The notes beneath the pieces were generated by a model, which saw nothing but the letters and a program-made list of their open reading frames with translations, was not told the DNA's origin and did not search any database. Of a stretch of DNA of 31,365 bases, positions 1 through 10,307 are shown one piece after another. The stretch covers positions 1 through 31,365 of the forward strand of contig UZAN01045769.1 of NCBI GenBank assembly GCA_900618425.1. The letters are read 5' to 3'. Within the stretch, counting starts at the first letter, position 1. Each line of letters starts with the position of its first letter. This stretch comes from Echinostoma caproni. Lineage: Eukaryota; Platyhelminthes; Trematoda; Plagiorchiida; Echinostomatidae. The position numbers and the translations under genes are program-made.

Positions 1-739
1 AGATATTGGAAAATGCGACTTCTCAGGGGTGCGACATAGCAGGAGATTGACTGTACTTGTCATTATTTGGTCTGTTTATAACCACTTCGGAATATCCACT
101 CATATCGGAGTACATTACATGCGCACAAGCTGATGCATTTTCAGGAGCTGGAACGGAATTTCCTCTTGAGAACCATATGAGTTTGACGAACTTTCAGATT
201 GACAAGTACATCTGTGCACCCGAGAAACTTCATTGATAATTAGATATCACCCATATGGCACAGATCACAATTATAGCACTCCCTGAATTCCTGACGAAAC
301 CTGAAAATATAAAATACAGACAAGAAGAAGACAGATAGAGTGAAATACTAGACAGCTGAAGTCTTATTGGGCGTAATTCATAGTCTAGATGAAAATTTTT
401 ATTCAAACGCCTCCTATCCGTTCCAACCGCTTCAATAAATACAATTCAACTATTCCATTTGAAAGGGTGTTTGGAGCCTATTCGTGAATAGTTCCGTCTC
501 CGAGGCTAAGATTTCAGTACACGATACCGACCCATGAACTAAATTCAGAAGGTTGACATACAGAGCGCCCGTTAACGCCATCTTCCTGATATGTGCTACA
601 GAACAAGGAAATTTAAAGTATAGTTTGATCGATAGCATTGAACCATTAATCAGTGGTAAACAAAAACGAACCACCGGGCAATCAGACCGTGAGGTTAGGT
701 TAATGATACATACAATCAACTGTACCTAAACAGCGAATT
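1..739. other. Unassigned AT-rich sequence
   Basis: I see no supportable gene here. The minus-strand frame at 450-719 lies downstream of the reverse-transcriptase fragment that starts near 1445 and could be its worn 3' part, but it has no RT motif that I recognise. Confidence 0.4.
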
Positions 740-1445
740 CAGCTGACCAAATACACCGGTGTACAACGCGGAAAAACAATAAGAACCTGTTGTACGAGGG
801 TTGAGTCAAGAGTTTTATGTGTTAAACAAAAATAAGCACTGCGTTTCCTCGAAGTAATCTCCCGATTGCGAACGATTAACTCGAAGTGATTGGATACCCT
901 GTTGAAGAACTTTATCAAACCAGCCAGAAAGCAGTTCTCGAACACAGCAGTGATGGACTTTTCACAGCAGCATATAATGGTTCGCTCTGGCAAAAAGTTT
1001 TGGAGAAGTCCAAGGAGACCACGTCCGTCACCTGCCCTGTATCAACTGTTCTTGTTCGCTGATCTCAAGCAAGTAATGGACTAATGGTGTATAATAGTTT
1101 TCGTCAAAATCACTGTTTGAGCTGGCGACAGAATGTTATGCTTTTCGAAGTGCTCCATCAGAAAATGAGCAACAATAGATTCCATTACTTTTGACAGGAC
1201 AGGAAGACGTGTAACTGGACGGTAGTTCGCGGGGTCATTTCGGCAGCCGCCTCAGTAAATGAATGAAATAAGACCGTCTTTCCAGGACTGGGAAATCACT
1301 GCCTTGTCGAGCATATTTCGCCATAAATTGGCGATAATTTCAAATATGTGATTTGTCAAGGAGGGCATAGTCTGTGGGCGGATGTTGTCCCCTGGGGATG
1401 AATTCTCACGCAACAGCTTGGCTTTTATCACTTCAATCTCGAAGG
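740..1445 (-). pseudogene. Decayed CR1/Jockey-like non-LTR reverse transcriptase
   Basis: Reading the minus strand from about 1445 to 1125 gives about 110 codons in one frame with a single TGA near 1246. It contains, in order, a SSPGDNIRP segment, an EIIANLW segment, the SWKDGLISFIY block (stop, then GGCRNDPANYRPV) and LSKVMESIV. This is the conserved N-terminal RT series 'spGdDnIrP ... W..g.i.pi.KgG....p.NYRPv....lsK.mE' of non-LTR retrotransposons. After a frame change, TDVVSLDFSKTF near 1010-1040 is RT motif A (usual form DVVfLDFSKAFD). Further frame changes down to about 740 look like later palm sequence. Within the family this domain copies element RNA into DNA at a nicked target. The stop, the frameshifts and the missing catalytic YADD show that the copy is dead. 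No endonuclease is visible upstream. The clade is an inference. Confidence 0.8.
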
Positions 1446-1449
1446 TGAC

Positions 1450-2660
1450 GGTAGTCAGCTACGGGCATGCGATATATGGCAGAATGTATGGTGGCTGCAA
1501 TTCAACTTGTCACCTGCAGCAACCACATCATATAACTAGACTTTTAGGAATTCGGCTACTTCAGATTTGGTAGAGGAAACGCTTTTAGTATGTCTTAGTG
1601 ACGGTATTCCGTATTTGACTATTATGGTGCTCTCTTGACGGGACCAGTTTACGACTGGTGGTTAACAGAAAAGACATCTCCTTTATCTTCTCCTCGTCTT
1701 GTTAACCCTCGGAATCCTCCTCCTTTTCTCCGATTATCGTGATACAACCTTCTGAGTTATGATGGTGAAGTGACGCACTTCAGCTGGTTTGTTAACGATA
1801 TCGGGTCTTGTCAGGAGTTTTCGATTAGGCAAAGTACTGTGGAGAGTCTGGCTCCCGAGCTGACTCCAGCCAAAAGCCTACATGTTCTAGTTTCCGGACA
1901 GTGGGTCATAGACCAAAAGTATCAATTAATCAGCAGTCATACAGTTCAAACAGAAGCCCCGTTATTCGAAGAACAAGAACGATGATTGGTTGACACCCGT
2001 TTGACGGGTGATACTTCTATTTACACATTATTTAATCCCAATGATTTCTCTCACTAACTGATCCGTTACTTCTGTGGCCTTTCACCTGCGTCTTATTGAG
2101 GGGAGATTCCAGTGTAAAAATGCTAGTACGAATCTATGCCTCGGCAAACTGCCCTCGGTGATCTTGCTGATTTTTAATCATTCAAATAAATCACTACTCA
2201 CCAGTGAATAGTATCTCAAAACACTACAATTACCTCGAGCTGAACGAGCACACCGCATTCTGTTCCTAATTGATTTGTTTGGATTAGAAAATGGCAAATG
2301 GTGTAGCAACCGAATCTCTCTGCCGTCTGTTTCAAAATGACCCTCAATTCCATTCCGATTAATTTCGATGATGTACGTACGGTATTTTCGATCACCCAGC
2401 ATAGGGATTTTCTTCGACGAATTGAGAAGTATCTGTGCTATGCACAACTTCCGTGCCAAGTGAAGGTGGTCGTATCTGTGGCAAGAAGTGACTTGATGAT
2501 AATTATCGATTCTATTAGTGTAATGGGGTAATACTCGTACTAGTAATTGGTGTATTTGGTGTGCATCTGAACAGAGGGTTGGTGGATTCTCTCGGAGTGA
2601 ATGAAAAAATTTATTATTTTCACAACACAGGAGGTGAAAATAAAGTTGAACTTTATATGA
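1450..2660. other. Unassigned sequence with one long minus-strand open frame
   Basis: No recognised gene. The longest open frame in the window (183 codons, minus, 2178-2729) lies mostly here, but its first codons run through the hammerhead SINE at 2668-2830. It shows no domain and has no visible splice support, so I do not call it a gene. A small hairpin (CACCCGT / ACGGGTG) sits near 1996-2012. Confidence 0.4.
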
Positions 2661-2667
2661 AGAATTT

Positions 2668-2830
2668 ATCGTGTAAATGAGGCGTGGGCTGAAAAGTTGT
2701 ACTGGTGTTTTGACCTGACTGGGTCTCATCAGCAGTGCGAATCCATCGACCCGACTGGGGATCGGACCCGGGACCTCACCTCATAGATAGCATACTACCT
2801 ACTCGGTCACTAGGCAGCTGATCAGGCCGT
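2668..2830 (-). mobile_element. tRNA-headed SINE with type I hammerhead core (copy A)
   Basis: On the minus strand the element starts with a tRNA-like head: an A-box-like TGACCGAGTAGGTAGT and a B-box-like GGTCCGATCCC. The conserved word GGATTCGCACTG follows, then the hammerhead core CTGATGA (2732-2726). Stem II is GACC (2725-2722) with GGTC (2715-2712) closing the loop CAGTCA. AAAAC stands where GAAAC is canonical, and GTA (2702-2700) is the likely cleavage triplet. The 3' tail AGCCCACGCCTCATTTACACG is shared with the other copies. Stem II is perfect, but stem I is weak (CAACTT on the 3' side instead of CAGTGC) and one core G is lost, so activity is doubtful. The layout matches the schistosome Sm-alpha class: Pol III-type head plus hammerhead, moved by another element's machinery. 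It faces copy B. Confidence 0.7.
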
Positions 2831-2967
2831 TTTTCATTTGGAATATACACGATATAGCACAAACCTGGAAGCTAATGCTGAGATCAACGAGGACCGATAC
2901 TCTCAACAAGCCCGCATAGATGGGTTGTTCCATATCGTGTATATTCGAAATGAGAAACATTCTGATC
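2831..2967. repeat. Spacer of the inverted SINE pair, with its own inverted repeat
   Basis: The spacer between copies A and B is itself partly palindromic. A 21-nt arm starting CATTTGGAATATACACGAT (about 2835-2855) is matched by its reverse complement with one mismatch at about 2932-2952. The whole 2660-3145 interval is therefore one long imperfect inverted repeat with only about 75 bases of unpaired centre. Confidence 0.7.
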
Positions 2968-3145
2968 AGAAGCTCGGTGGATGAGTGGATGGTATTTTAT
3001 CGTTCTATCTGTGAGGTCCCGGGTTCGATCCACCGTTAATTAGATGGATTCGCACTGCTGATGACTCAACCAATTCAAAAAGCTGTCCAGTTCTTCCCAG
3101 CCTTTCAGCTCACGCCTCATTTATACGAAGAATTCACCAGATAAA
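2968..3145 (+). mobile_element. tRNA-headed SINE with type I hammerhead core (copy B)
   Basis: The tRNA-like head has a TGGATGAGTGGATGG A-box-like segment and a GGTTCGATCC B box (about 3021-3030). The hammerhead core CTGATGA is at 3058-3064, and the cleavage triplet GTC is at 3085-3087. Stem I is intact next to the core: ACTG (3054-3057) pairs perfectly with CAGT (3088-3091) right after GTC. Stem II (3065-3076) has decayed from the GACC/GGTC seen in copy A, and GAAAC has become AAAA. The 3' tail TTTCAGCTCACGCCTCATTT, then ACGAAGAATTC, is shared with copies A, C, D and E. Copies A and B together keep all parts of the ribozyme, which supports real ancestry over chance. Both copies look inactive. 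Confidence 0.75.
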
Positions 3146-6100
3146 CAAATCAAATCCTCCAATACTTTCATAAAATTTGAACTTGTTTCACTACTATTCA
3201 GGAAACTGATTACGAACGGTTGTCGATCACATGCGTTGTTCTGCCTAATCCTATTTACCCCCTATCCATGCTGTTCCTGCAATAAACAATACTCCCCAAT
3301 CCGGCATCTGCCTTGTGGTATTATAACACCGGTAGGAAGTAAAACGCCAAAATGTCTCTACTTAAGTTGCCGTGTTTATTAATCACAAGTTTGGCACAAG
3401 GTATTTTCTCCGTTTCCTCTACAAAGGCCTCTATCTAAGCCTGTCACCCCGGCTTGCGCTTGTTAAACCAATGTGACCACTACTCGGGAGTGAACCTCTG
3501 AAGATAATCGAATTAGACGCAGATCAGGAATCGGAATTACAACTTTAATCCAATTTCAGAGTCATATTGGTAATCCCGGTTGAAATTTTCTGAGCGACAC
3601 TAAGATGCAGAAAAAAGTGACGAAAACAGTGGTTCATTTATTGAAGGAAATCGATGGGATTAAATGATAGGTTATCGGAAATATCATTGGTTAAACACAC
3701 TGCTAGTGTTCTCTTCATCGTAGGACTTTTTTTGAGCCGCATGGCTTTCGATCGAGTGCTGGCCTGTGATTCGTTGTCCTGAAAATGTACTGTGAAGCAG
3801 CTTGGCTGGCGTTGCCGATCTCGGAGTGGAGTTCTGGTTACATACGGTTCCGGTGGTTATCTAGTACGACTTTCCAAGACCCAAAGCGCCATGCGAACAT
3901 CCGTGCTTATCAGCAGCTGTATCTTTTGTTTGTCTATTAAATGAACCAAGAGGTTTTTCAGATGACACCAATTTACCAGTTTGTTGGCTGTGGTTACTAA
4001 TTGATCGAGTGGAGGTAGTAGTTGGTGCAATCCATGCGCATAATTCTTTATGCAGGTCCTCTGGCAGTTTGTAGCTAATCTTAAACTGAACTACAGCAGC
4101 TTGCACCGGTAAATGATCGCCAAGATAACACTTTCCGGTTAATCCAACAAACCGTTTCTTTCAACCGTGGCTTTCTACATTTATCGACCCGACTCCATAT
4201 CCAATAGAGCGGAGACTGAGCAATCCCCAAATGGACCACAACTGCTGATTGTAATCATACCAAGAAGTACAGACGGCTAGACACCATCCTGGCTCGTTGA
4301 TGGCGCTAAGTCATAACCGCATTTAATGTAATTGACGAGCAGTCCGGAGTGTGAAAAGCTTGTTTCCCCACTTGGAAGTGAATGTGAGACGAATGACTTA
4401 GATACTTGCTGCAGCATGGGATGGTGTTGTAGCGGATATCTATTCAAACAGTACTGTTGAGCGAGCCGAATCGCACAACGTGACGAAAGCACGAAAGCAC
4501 CGAGCGGGGTTAATCATCCATGGACAAAATTTACAGACATTGGTCAAGGTAGTGAGTCTCGGAGCATTTCAGACACGATGAACGCGTAGAGCAATATTTT
4601 ATTGGCAGATCGATTGTGAAAGAAGTTGCGATTGACGAAATGGTCCGAATGTGTATCATGGGAATCGGTGACTGACTGTTCGGGGTACACTTGAGATATT
4701 AAGCGTCACCAAATGGGCTTTGCGTCTGATGGGCTCTTATATACGAAGTTTTGTTGAGGGAAATGCTTGCAAGCCAGTGGATTTTGTCGACCCGTTGGGG
4801 TTGGGGATACATGAATCGATTGATCGGGCAAAGAGATCTAATAGATTCCCTAGGCGGCGTTGTGTATAAGTAACAGCATCAAGTTTCACTAGTTCAGGTT
4901 ATTCGATGGATGTAAAAATGTAGGACATGTCAATGATTCATCGGGTCTCTACCGGGAAGCCCCAGTCGGTACTCTCGGATTGTGAATTTTCCGATCTGAC
5001 CGAGATCCTTCTGTGCGACTGCTATTTACTGTATTGACTTGTGACTTGGAAAACGCCCCATCCCCGAAGGAATGAATTTTTGCGGTCTTGTGTGAAATTC
5101 GTCAAGCCCCCTACTATTACTACTGTAATTCACTCCAGTACATTCGTTGGTTGGGATGTAGATACTAACGTCGGGTTCAATTCCAGTTGAAAAAAGTCAG
5201 TAACCTCTGAATATAACTTGGACGATCCGAGTCTAAGCAAACAAATTATAGACACAGTGCCACCGTTCGCGAAGAGATCATCAAAGGGAGTGCAACGCGT
5301 AGACTGTGCTCATTAGTCTACTTGAGGAATGTAGATCATCGATCTGAGAAGTTTGGCAGAGAAGGAAACAAGTTTGAAAAAGCGACCTAACCAGCAGGTG
5401 GGTACTCGTTGGGCAATAGAATCGGACGGTCAAATAAGTACGGGATACCATGATACACTGAACGTGCACATCATCGGATAGTTAAGTCAATAAGAACTAG
5501 TAGGAATGCGTAAAGGTGCGTGAGATTGGGTCAGTAAAGCTTGAGAGAACAGTTACAACAATATAACACAAGATAAGCGGGAAACGAACGGTCAAGTCAG
5601 TGCGGGAATGTGCAACGAAAACGTCAACTGAGCATAAGCCGATATGTGAATGGAATGTGTTTGACCAGTTAGAACATGATGCAAAACTTGTCTGGTCTGA
5701 CCATTTACTCACGTGGCATGAAATGCTCTTCACGTGCCCCATAAGATCATTATACATTTAAGCATGATATTGCTGTAGTAAAAATCTTTCGCGTCACTTC
5801 GTTTCGTACACAATTGTACAGCAAACTTTCCTCATTCGAGAAGGGTTCAACCAAGGGGCTGTGGTGAAACACCAACTAAGTGGGAAAGTTAGATGATGGC
5901 GGTATGATTGATCCATATTGATCATCTCCATCGCGCACAGTAGCACAGTCTATATGGATATCAATCAATGATACCCATTATTTACTTTTCTTTACCGTCT
6001 TCAGTCCTTAGCCTGAGGCAAGTCTGTTCACATAGGACAGGCTAAACTTATGGGGGTAACCGAACTTTTCCATTCCACTTCGTAAATAGATGAGTAAAAA

Positions 6101-6740
6101 GGTTCATTTTTGAAATAATTTAAAGGGCATTTCCAATGAGAATCAATCAAAACCCACCGAATTTCAGTAGATAATTGAATGTGGAACCTTTATCCACAAG
6201 TGTATCGAAACAGGACTGGACAAATATTGTTGAGACACCCCAGGCATGAATAAAACAAGCGAATTGTGTTGTTTTCGTTATTTTTTCACCTTGACATTTC
6301 TCCGCTCGTTTGTCCAATTTGGCAGCCTAAAGGCAGCCATCGAAACCGCCATCCGGTGATTAATGATCGTATAAACTGAATGGGTTGCTGTATTAAATTT
6401 TGACCACAAGGCGTTGTTTGTGATTGACTGCATTTGCTGTTCACGACGAGACTGCACCCTGACGTGGTGTAACGGCTTATGCACCTCTCTAACCAAACGA
6501 GCTACACAGGATGGCTTTTGTCAAGCCAGGAGATCTTATCATGCCTGGAAGGTCGAAGGATAGAAGTAAGACAAAGTCCAGTCTCCTGGTCCTCCAAGTT
6601 GGGGGTTCCACTAGAATTCGCTTTCCAGTTGGTAAATAATGGTGGAGTAACTGATCCAAGTAAATTGGCCTCCGTTTCGCTTACCCAGCTGCCTTCCGCC
6701 AGGTTCTTGTCAGAACTAAAGGCTTTGTTTGAGAACCCTA
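3146..6740. other. Unassigned sequence, no supportable gene
   Basis: About 3.6 kb without a recognised gene or element. 3130-3180, just outside copy B, resembles the flank of copy D (see findings). The minus frame at 3861-4106 continues past one stop to about 3690 and is polar (many S, T, Q, K), but I see no known domain or splice sites. Other short frames (4277-4492, 5281-5469, 5497-5757, 6278-6496) show no protein-like pattern. Confidence 0.4.
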
Positions 6741-6748
6741 ATCGTTCG

Positions 6749-6863
6749 CCTGCTAAGTGGCTGGACACCCTAGCATTACTCGTCTATCAAACCCCAATGT
6801 ATATGCAGTGCTAGTTTGGCAACGATCAGTGAAGTTTGCTTCCCTGTATTTCGCTGTACGATG
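6749..6863 (-). repeat. Dispersed repeat with conserved frame, copy 1
   Basis: On the minus strand this reads HRTAKYREANFTDRCQT, then AYTLGFDRRV, in one frame. Nearly the same DNA and the same reading frame occur on the plus strand at 25597-25700. Similarity weakens after a shared CCACT.AGCAGG word. An N at 6873 lies just upstream. It is probably a fragment of a dispersed element that once coded for protein. I cannot name the family. Confidence 0.65.
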
Positions 6864-8480
6864 GGGGAATACNACCGAGAACACTGGGTCGGCATGACCT
6901 GATGAACAATAGTTCTCGCTGGGATGCTGAAAAAAATACCCTAGCAGGAGCATTTCGATCGAAAGAATGAAGCGCCTAATCTTCTGATCAATATCCCGCA
7001 GAAAAATCAGTACCAGAGCATATAAGCTAAACCTTGGGCTCGCAGTTACCAAGCAAACTGTGCAGTGGACACTAGGGGAGAAACTTTTCTGAAGTACACC
7101 AAAGAGAGACTGTTGTTCTTCATTAGCAAGCGTTAAAATCTTAATCGACTGCTCGGGATGTAGGGCGGGGAGAGAGCACACTGTCTGAATGTGCCAATTG
7201 AGCTACTGAAAAGTTCATTCTGAATGTATAAGGTTATTGGTATGATGATATAAGGAAATGGGAAAATCGTACTTTATTATTGCTTTAAGGAGAAATGATC
7301 GATGATTGACTTATTTTTACTTTTTCGTCAGTTATTCAGGCTGCCCAGGACAACAACCAAAATGAAGTGCCCTTTACAACCCCCCTCCCCTTTATCTTTT
7401 ACTGTCTTTCGATCATCACTATGAAACTAGATGGAATGACGATTTTCGACGTGAAAGCGCCGTAAGACAAGTTGAACATTATCAGCATAAATATTGTTTT
7501 GTGAAATTCATGTTTCAAACTGACCCATTTATAGCTTCCATCTTAACCCGATAGGCCTCCTCTGGGGTTCACTGATCAAGTGGAATAAACAAGACCTAAA
7601 GTTTTGTTAATTAACCAAAATCCACTTTAGCCGCAGGGTACGATATGTTTGAGCCATAGCTTAAAAGCCGTCGGCTACCAGTATGCAGGGACAATGCGGT
7701 TAGGGAGAAATGGTAACAGACTAGACTAACGTAATTTATATTGCAAGTTTTGCCGTCTGTAATAACCTCTGAAGATAGCTTAATTTAGTAACCATGACCG
7801 AGGTAAGAAGTAACACATCTTCCGAACATACCTTAGCCGGATAAGGTCACAGCACGTTTGAAGTTTTGACCTGCCATCGCGATTTAGTAATCTAACCTGA
7901 GTCACGTGAAAAAACTTCCTATTTGAATAAGAAAAACCGCAATAAGAAATGTACATGTTTTCCTGAAGAAATAAATATCCTTTTTACATTCAAATATAGT
8001 TTCACAGATCTGAATAATATCCGAAGGTTTGGAAAAGCAAGATGACTCATGTCACTCTGACTCTTTTCTGAGAATTATACATATTTATTAAATGTTATAT
8101 GTATATAATTATGTATATTCAGTAAAAAGAAGTAAAAAAATGGAAAAGACCTCACGATATTTTTCGTCTCTTGAGGTTATTCACCACCCCATTATTGTAC
8201 CACCCCATTTTAAATTTGTGGTATTCAGATGACCGGTTAATTAAAATTTATGTACATCTTTATTACTTATCACTGCGAATGCTTGGATACATAAATAGCC
8301 CGAGGGAAGGAATTGAAATTACAAAACCTCTGTCATCTTTCTGCCCTCATGAAAAGGGACTGAAGTAGAGATAAATTTCCGGATTTCATTCATTTATTCA
8401 TTTGGTCGACCTGATTTAGTGCCGGACCAAGATGGAACTTTAATAATCTGGTCGTTGTCCACGTGTATTCTTTTGTTTTC
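6864..8480. other. Unassigned AT-rich sequence
   Basis: No recognised gene. 7920-8170 is strongly AT-rich with TATATA-type runs. A plus-strand frame at 8171-8368 lies just before the SZT2-like exons, but its translation does not resemble that protein and no splice acceptor stands out, so I leave it out. Confidence 0.4.
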
Positions 8481-8482
8481 AG

Positions 8483-8709
8483 CTGGTGGCAAAATGGGTT
8501 CAGCGTGTACGCGAGCATTAGAAGAAATTTTTCAAATTAAACGTTCACACCAGGCTTTCACATCCAGCAAGACACGGGTTTGTACTTTAAGCTTTGTTGA
8601 CCATGATTTTGGATTAGAATCACGTGTTCCTTCACTGACCCGGCGTGAATTGAGTGTAGCGGTTCGGAGCACACTGATGCGTCTTTTAACTGATGGTAAA
8701 CTGATAATA
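8483..8709 (+). CDS. SZT2: SZT2-like protein, internal exon
   Basis: The exon is bounded by a TTTTGTTTTCAG acceptor (ending 8482) and a GTAAGG donor (8710). It runs from split codon CT|GGT through 75 codons and ends in phase 0. The translation contains GGKMGSACT, SSKTRVCTLSFVDHDFG, RRELSVAVRSTLMRLL and ends DGKLII. The segment around CTLSFVD resembles the ITLAFVD segment near the C-terminal end of animal SZT2, as I remember it. SZT2 is a very large scaffold subunit of KICSTOR, which places GATOR1 on lysosomes to restrain mTORC1. The match is from memory and short, so the name is tentative. That this is a real exon is better supported: codon use is protein-like and both splice sites are good. 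Upstream exons were not found. Confidence 0.5.
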
Positions 8710-8923
8710 GTAAGGTGAATTAGGACGGTGGTAGTGGTTGTCTCTTGAGGCACCCGATGTGAGGAAATATTGATCCAATTTTTAGCAAACTACCAGCAGA
8801 TTGGTTGCAACATTGTGGGGCCTAATATAAAAAACTGAAATTCCATGATTTAGATCGTTGAACTGAATAACAATAGCGCAATGAATCATTGTTTTATTTC
8901 TCTCGAGTCTTTCATTTTAAAAG

Positions 8924-9199
8924 GCTTTGATAGACTTCAATCCAAGGCGAATTGCTTATTCTTTTCAAACGGGACGGTTTGTGTTCTTTAATCGATCTTC
9001 CCATTTGTCAGACCTAGATGTATGCAGTGAGCAAGGCGATATGCTAATCGACAGTCCAGAAGATGAAAACAGTGCTCAGTTTGCACATGACCGATCACGT
9101 GATAATATGGTACATCAATTAGAACAGCACATAGCTGAGTTGTACTTGGCGGCAATGAACGCAATCCGTTTCGAATTAAACCAACTTCACTCACTATAG
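8924..9199 (+). CDS. SZT2: SZT2-like protein, next exon (ends at stop or frame break)
   Basis: The exon begins after AAAAG (ending 8923) with GCT TTG ATA GAC, phase 0, so it joins the exon ending at 8709 without changing frame. It encodes IDFNPRRIAYSFQTGRFVFF, an acidic linker (IDSPEDENS), then VHQLEQHIAELYLAAMNAI and FELNQLH. The last block resembles the 'VQLEE.L..A...A..DAI.ELQ.L' helix of SZT2, in the right order after the CTLSFVD block. TAG closes the frame at 9197-9199. Vertebrate SZT2 continues well beyond this point, and the DNA stays protein-like in another frame to 9387. The stop may therefore be a true shorter end, a one- or two-base error, or a disabling mutation. Confidence 0.5.
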   Translation, partial: ALIDFNPRRIAYSFQTGRFVFFNRSSHLSDLDVCSEQGDMLIDSPEDENSAQFAHDRSRDNMVHQLEQHIAELYLAAMNAIRFELNQLHSL

Positions 9200-9201
9200 T
9201 A

Positions 9202-9387
9202 TTGCAAAATTTAGAGATCACATTGGAAGCAGGCTATAAACCAGCGCGTGACCATTTGAATCACGCATCCAGGGAGTGCCATTCAAACCAACTCAAACTA
9301 ATCAGGAGTCTCTTGAGATCGTTTATCACCAAGAGCAGTCAAATGGTGATTTCAACGGTCAGATTGAAAGTGCATAACTATTTTCAG
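9202..9387 (+). CDS. Continuation in a shifted frame, ending at a good splice donor
   Basis: Immediately after the stop at 9199 the +2 frame is open and reads LEITLEAGYKPARDHLNHAS and onward to HNYFQ. It ends exactly at CAG|GTGAGC, a strong donor, in phase 0. The same frame resumes after an acceptor at 9488-9489. It is best read as the rest of the exon that starts at 8924, separated from it by a frame break rather than an intron, since no usable donor and acceptor fit between them. I do not recognise the peptide itself. Confidence 0.35.
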
Positions 9388-9489
9388 GTGAGCCTCGTAG
9401 CCTCCTATCTAAGAATTTTTCTAAATCAGTCAATCTCATATTTTCTCAAACTTTTGTTTGGTTTTGGGGTGATAGTATTCGATCCACAG

Positions 9490-9669
9490 ACACCCCAGTT
9501 ACTACACCGGTCATTTTGGCCCATTTCTTTGTCGTTACCGTGGGCAACTGAAAACACAATACAACGAACATGGCCAGCGGTAGACCGTACCACTGAGGCC
9601 TTCATGAGTAATGACCCCTGTGACTGTCCGTATCACCACATGATACTACAACGTAATTCGCGAAAATAA
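9490..9669 (+). CDS. Probable last exon of the SZT2-like gene
   Basis: An acceptor CGATCCACAG (ending 9489) opens a frame in the same phase as the exon ending at 9387. It reads LLHRSFWPISLSLPWATENT and on to CDCPYHHMILQRNSRK, stop TAA at 9667-9669. AATAAA overlaps the stop codon (9665-9670) and is the only polyadenylation-like signal in a sensible place. The intron would be 102 bases. The peptide is rich in Trp and Pro and looks protein-like, but I cannot match it to a family. Its link to SZT2 rests only on phase and position. Confidence 0.35.
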   Translation, partial: TPQLLHRSFWPISLSLPWATENTIQRTWPAVDRTTEAFMSNDPCDCPYHHMILQRNSRK

Positions 9670-10300
9670 ATTTTATCGCTTGAAGAACACACCATCAAGG
9701 TCGACTCTGCTAGTAGTTTGTGAAAAGTTTTGGTCATAGATCTGTCTAATATCGTCAGTGTGTTAGCGACGATGAAGTCATTGAGAATAAGAACCCGTCT
9801 TATCATCTGCATGACAAGAAATTCAGAAGAAGCGGCACTCATAAAAACAGTGTACATGGTTTATTGTCAACGAGAGCTAATGTATGGACATTGCTTTGAA
9901 AGTAACCCAGTAATAAGTGCTACTGCAGGACTGACCCACATTGGGTCTCTCTGCAGCATGAAACAAGCTCAAAGTCACTGTACGTCAATTTTCCGGCAGA
10001 GTTAAACGAACAGTAGACCTAATTGTGCCATACTTCGTTCCATCCGAATTGTTCAAAATCAGGTTAACTGTTTGTCATTCGTGCAAAACATGGATCAATC
10101 ATGATATGTGAAAGTTTTTTAATGCAGCTTCTTTCTTCTAATGTTTCAATCAGAACCTTTGAGATTTCATGTGCTTGAGTCTTGTCTCATATCTCCAAAT
10201 TGGACTAGTATACCGATTTGAAGCTTGACTTATGAATATCGATTTTATCGTAGATAATGTTTCTGAAAACTAGAATTGCTTTCCTTATACAAGGAGATTT
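9670..10300. other. Unassigned; one plus-strand frame at 9730-10005
   Basis: The plus frame at 9730-10005 (91 codons) reads plausibly as protein (for example TRLIICMTRNSEEAALIKTV), but it has no good acceptor in front and lies after the likely polyadenylation signal of the SZT2-like gene. It could be a further exon if that signal is false. Otherwise I see nothing. Confidence 0.3.
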
Positions 10301-10307
10301 TTCAATC

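Noticed and set aside
2178..2729. 183-codon minus-strand open frame, the longest in the window
   Set aside because: Its start runs through SINE copy A, no domain or splice site is visible, and its amino-acid pattern is not convincing. Length alone can occur by chance in 31 kb.
3690..4106. Minus-strand polar frame as a retrotransposon gag
   Set aside because: No zinc-knuckle spacing, no major homology region, one internal stop, no LTRs nearby.
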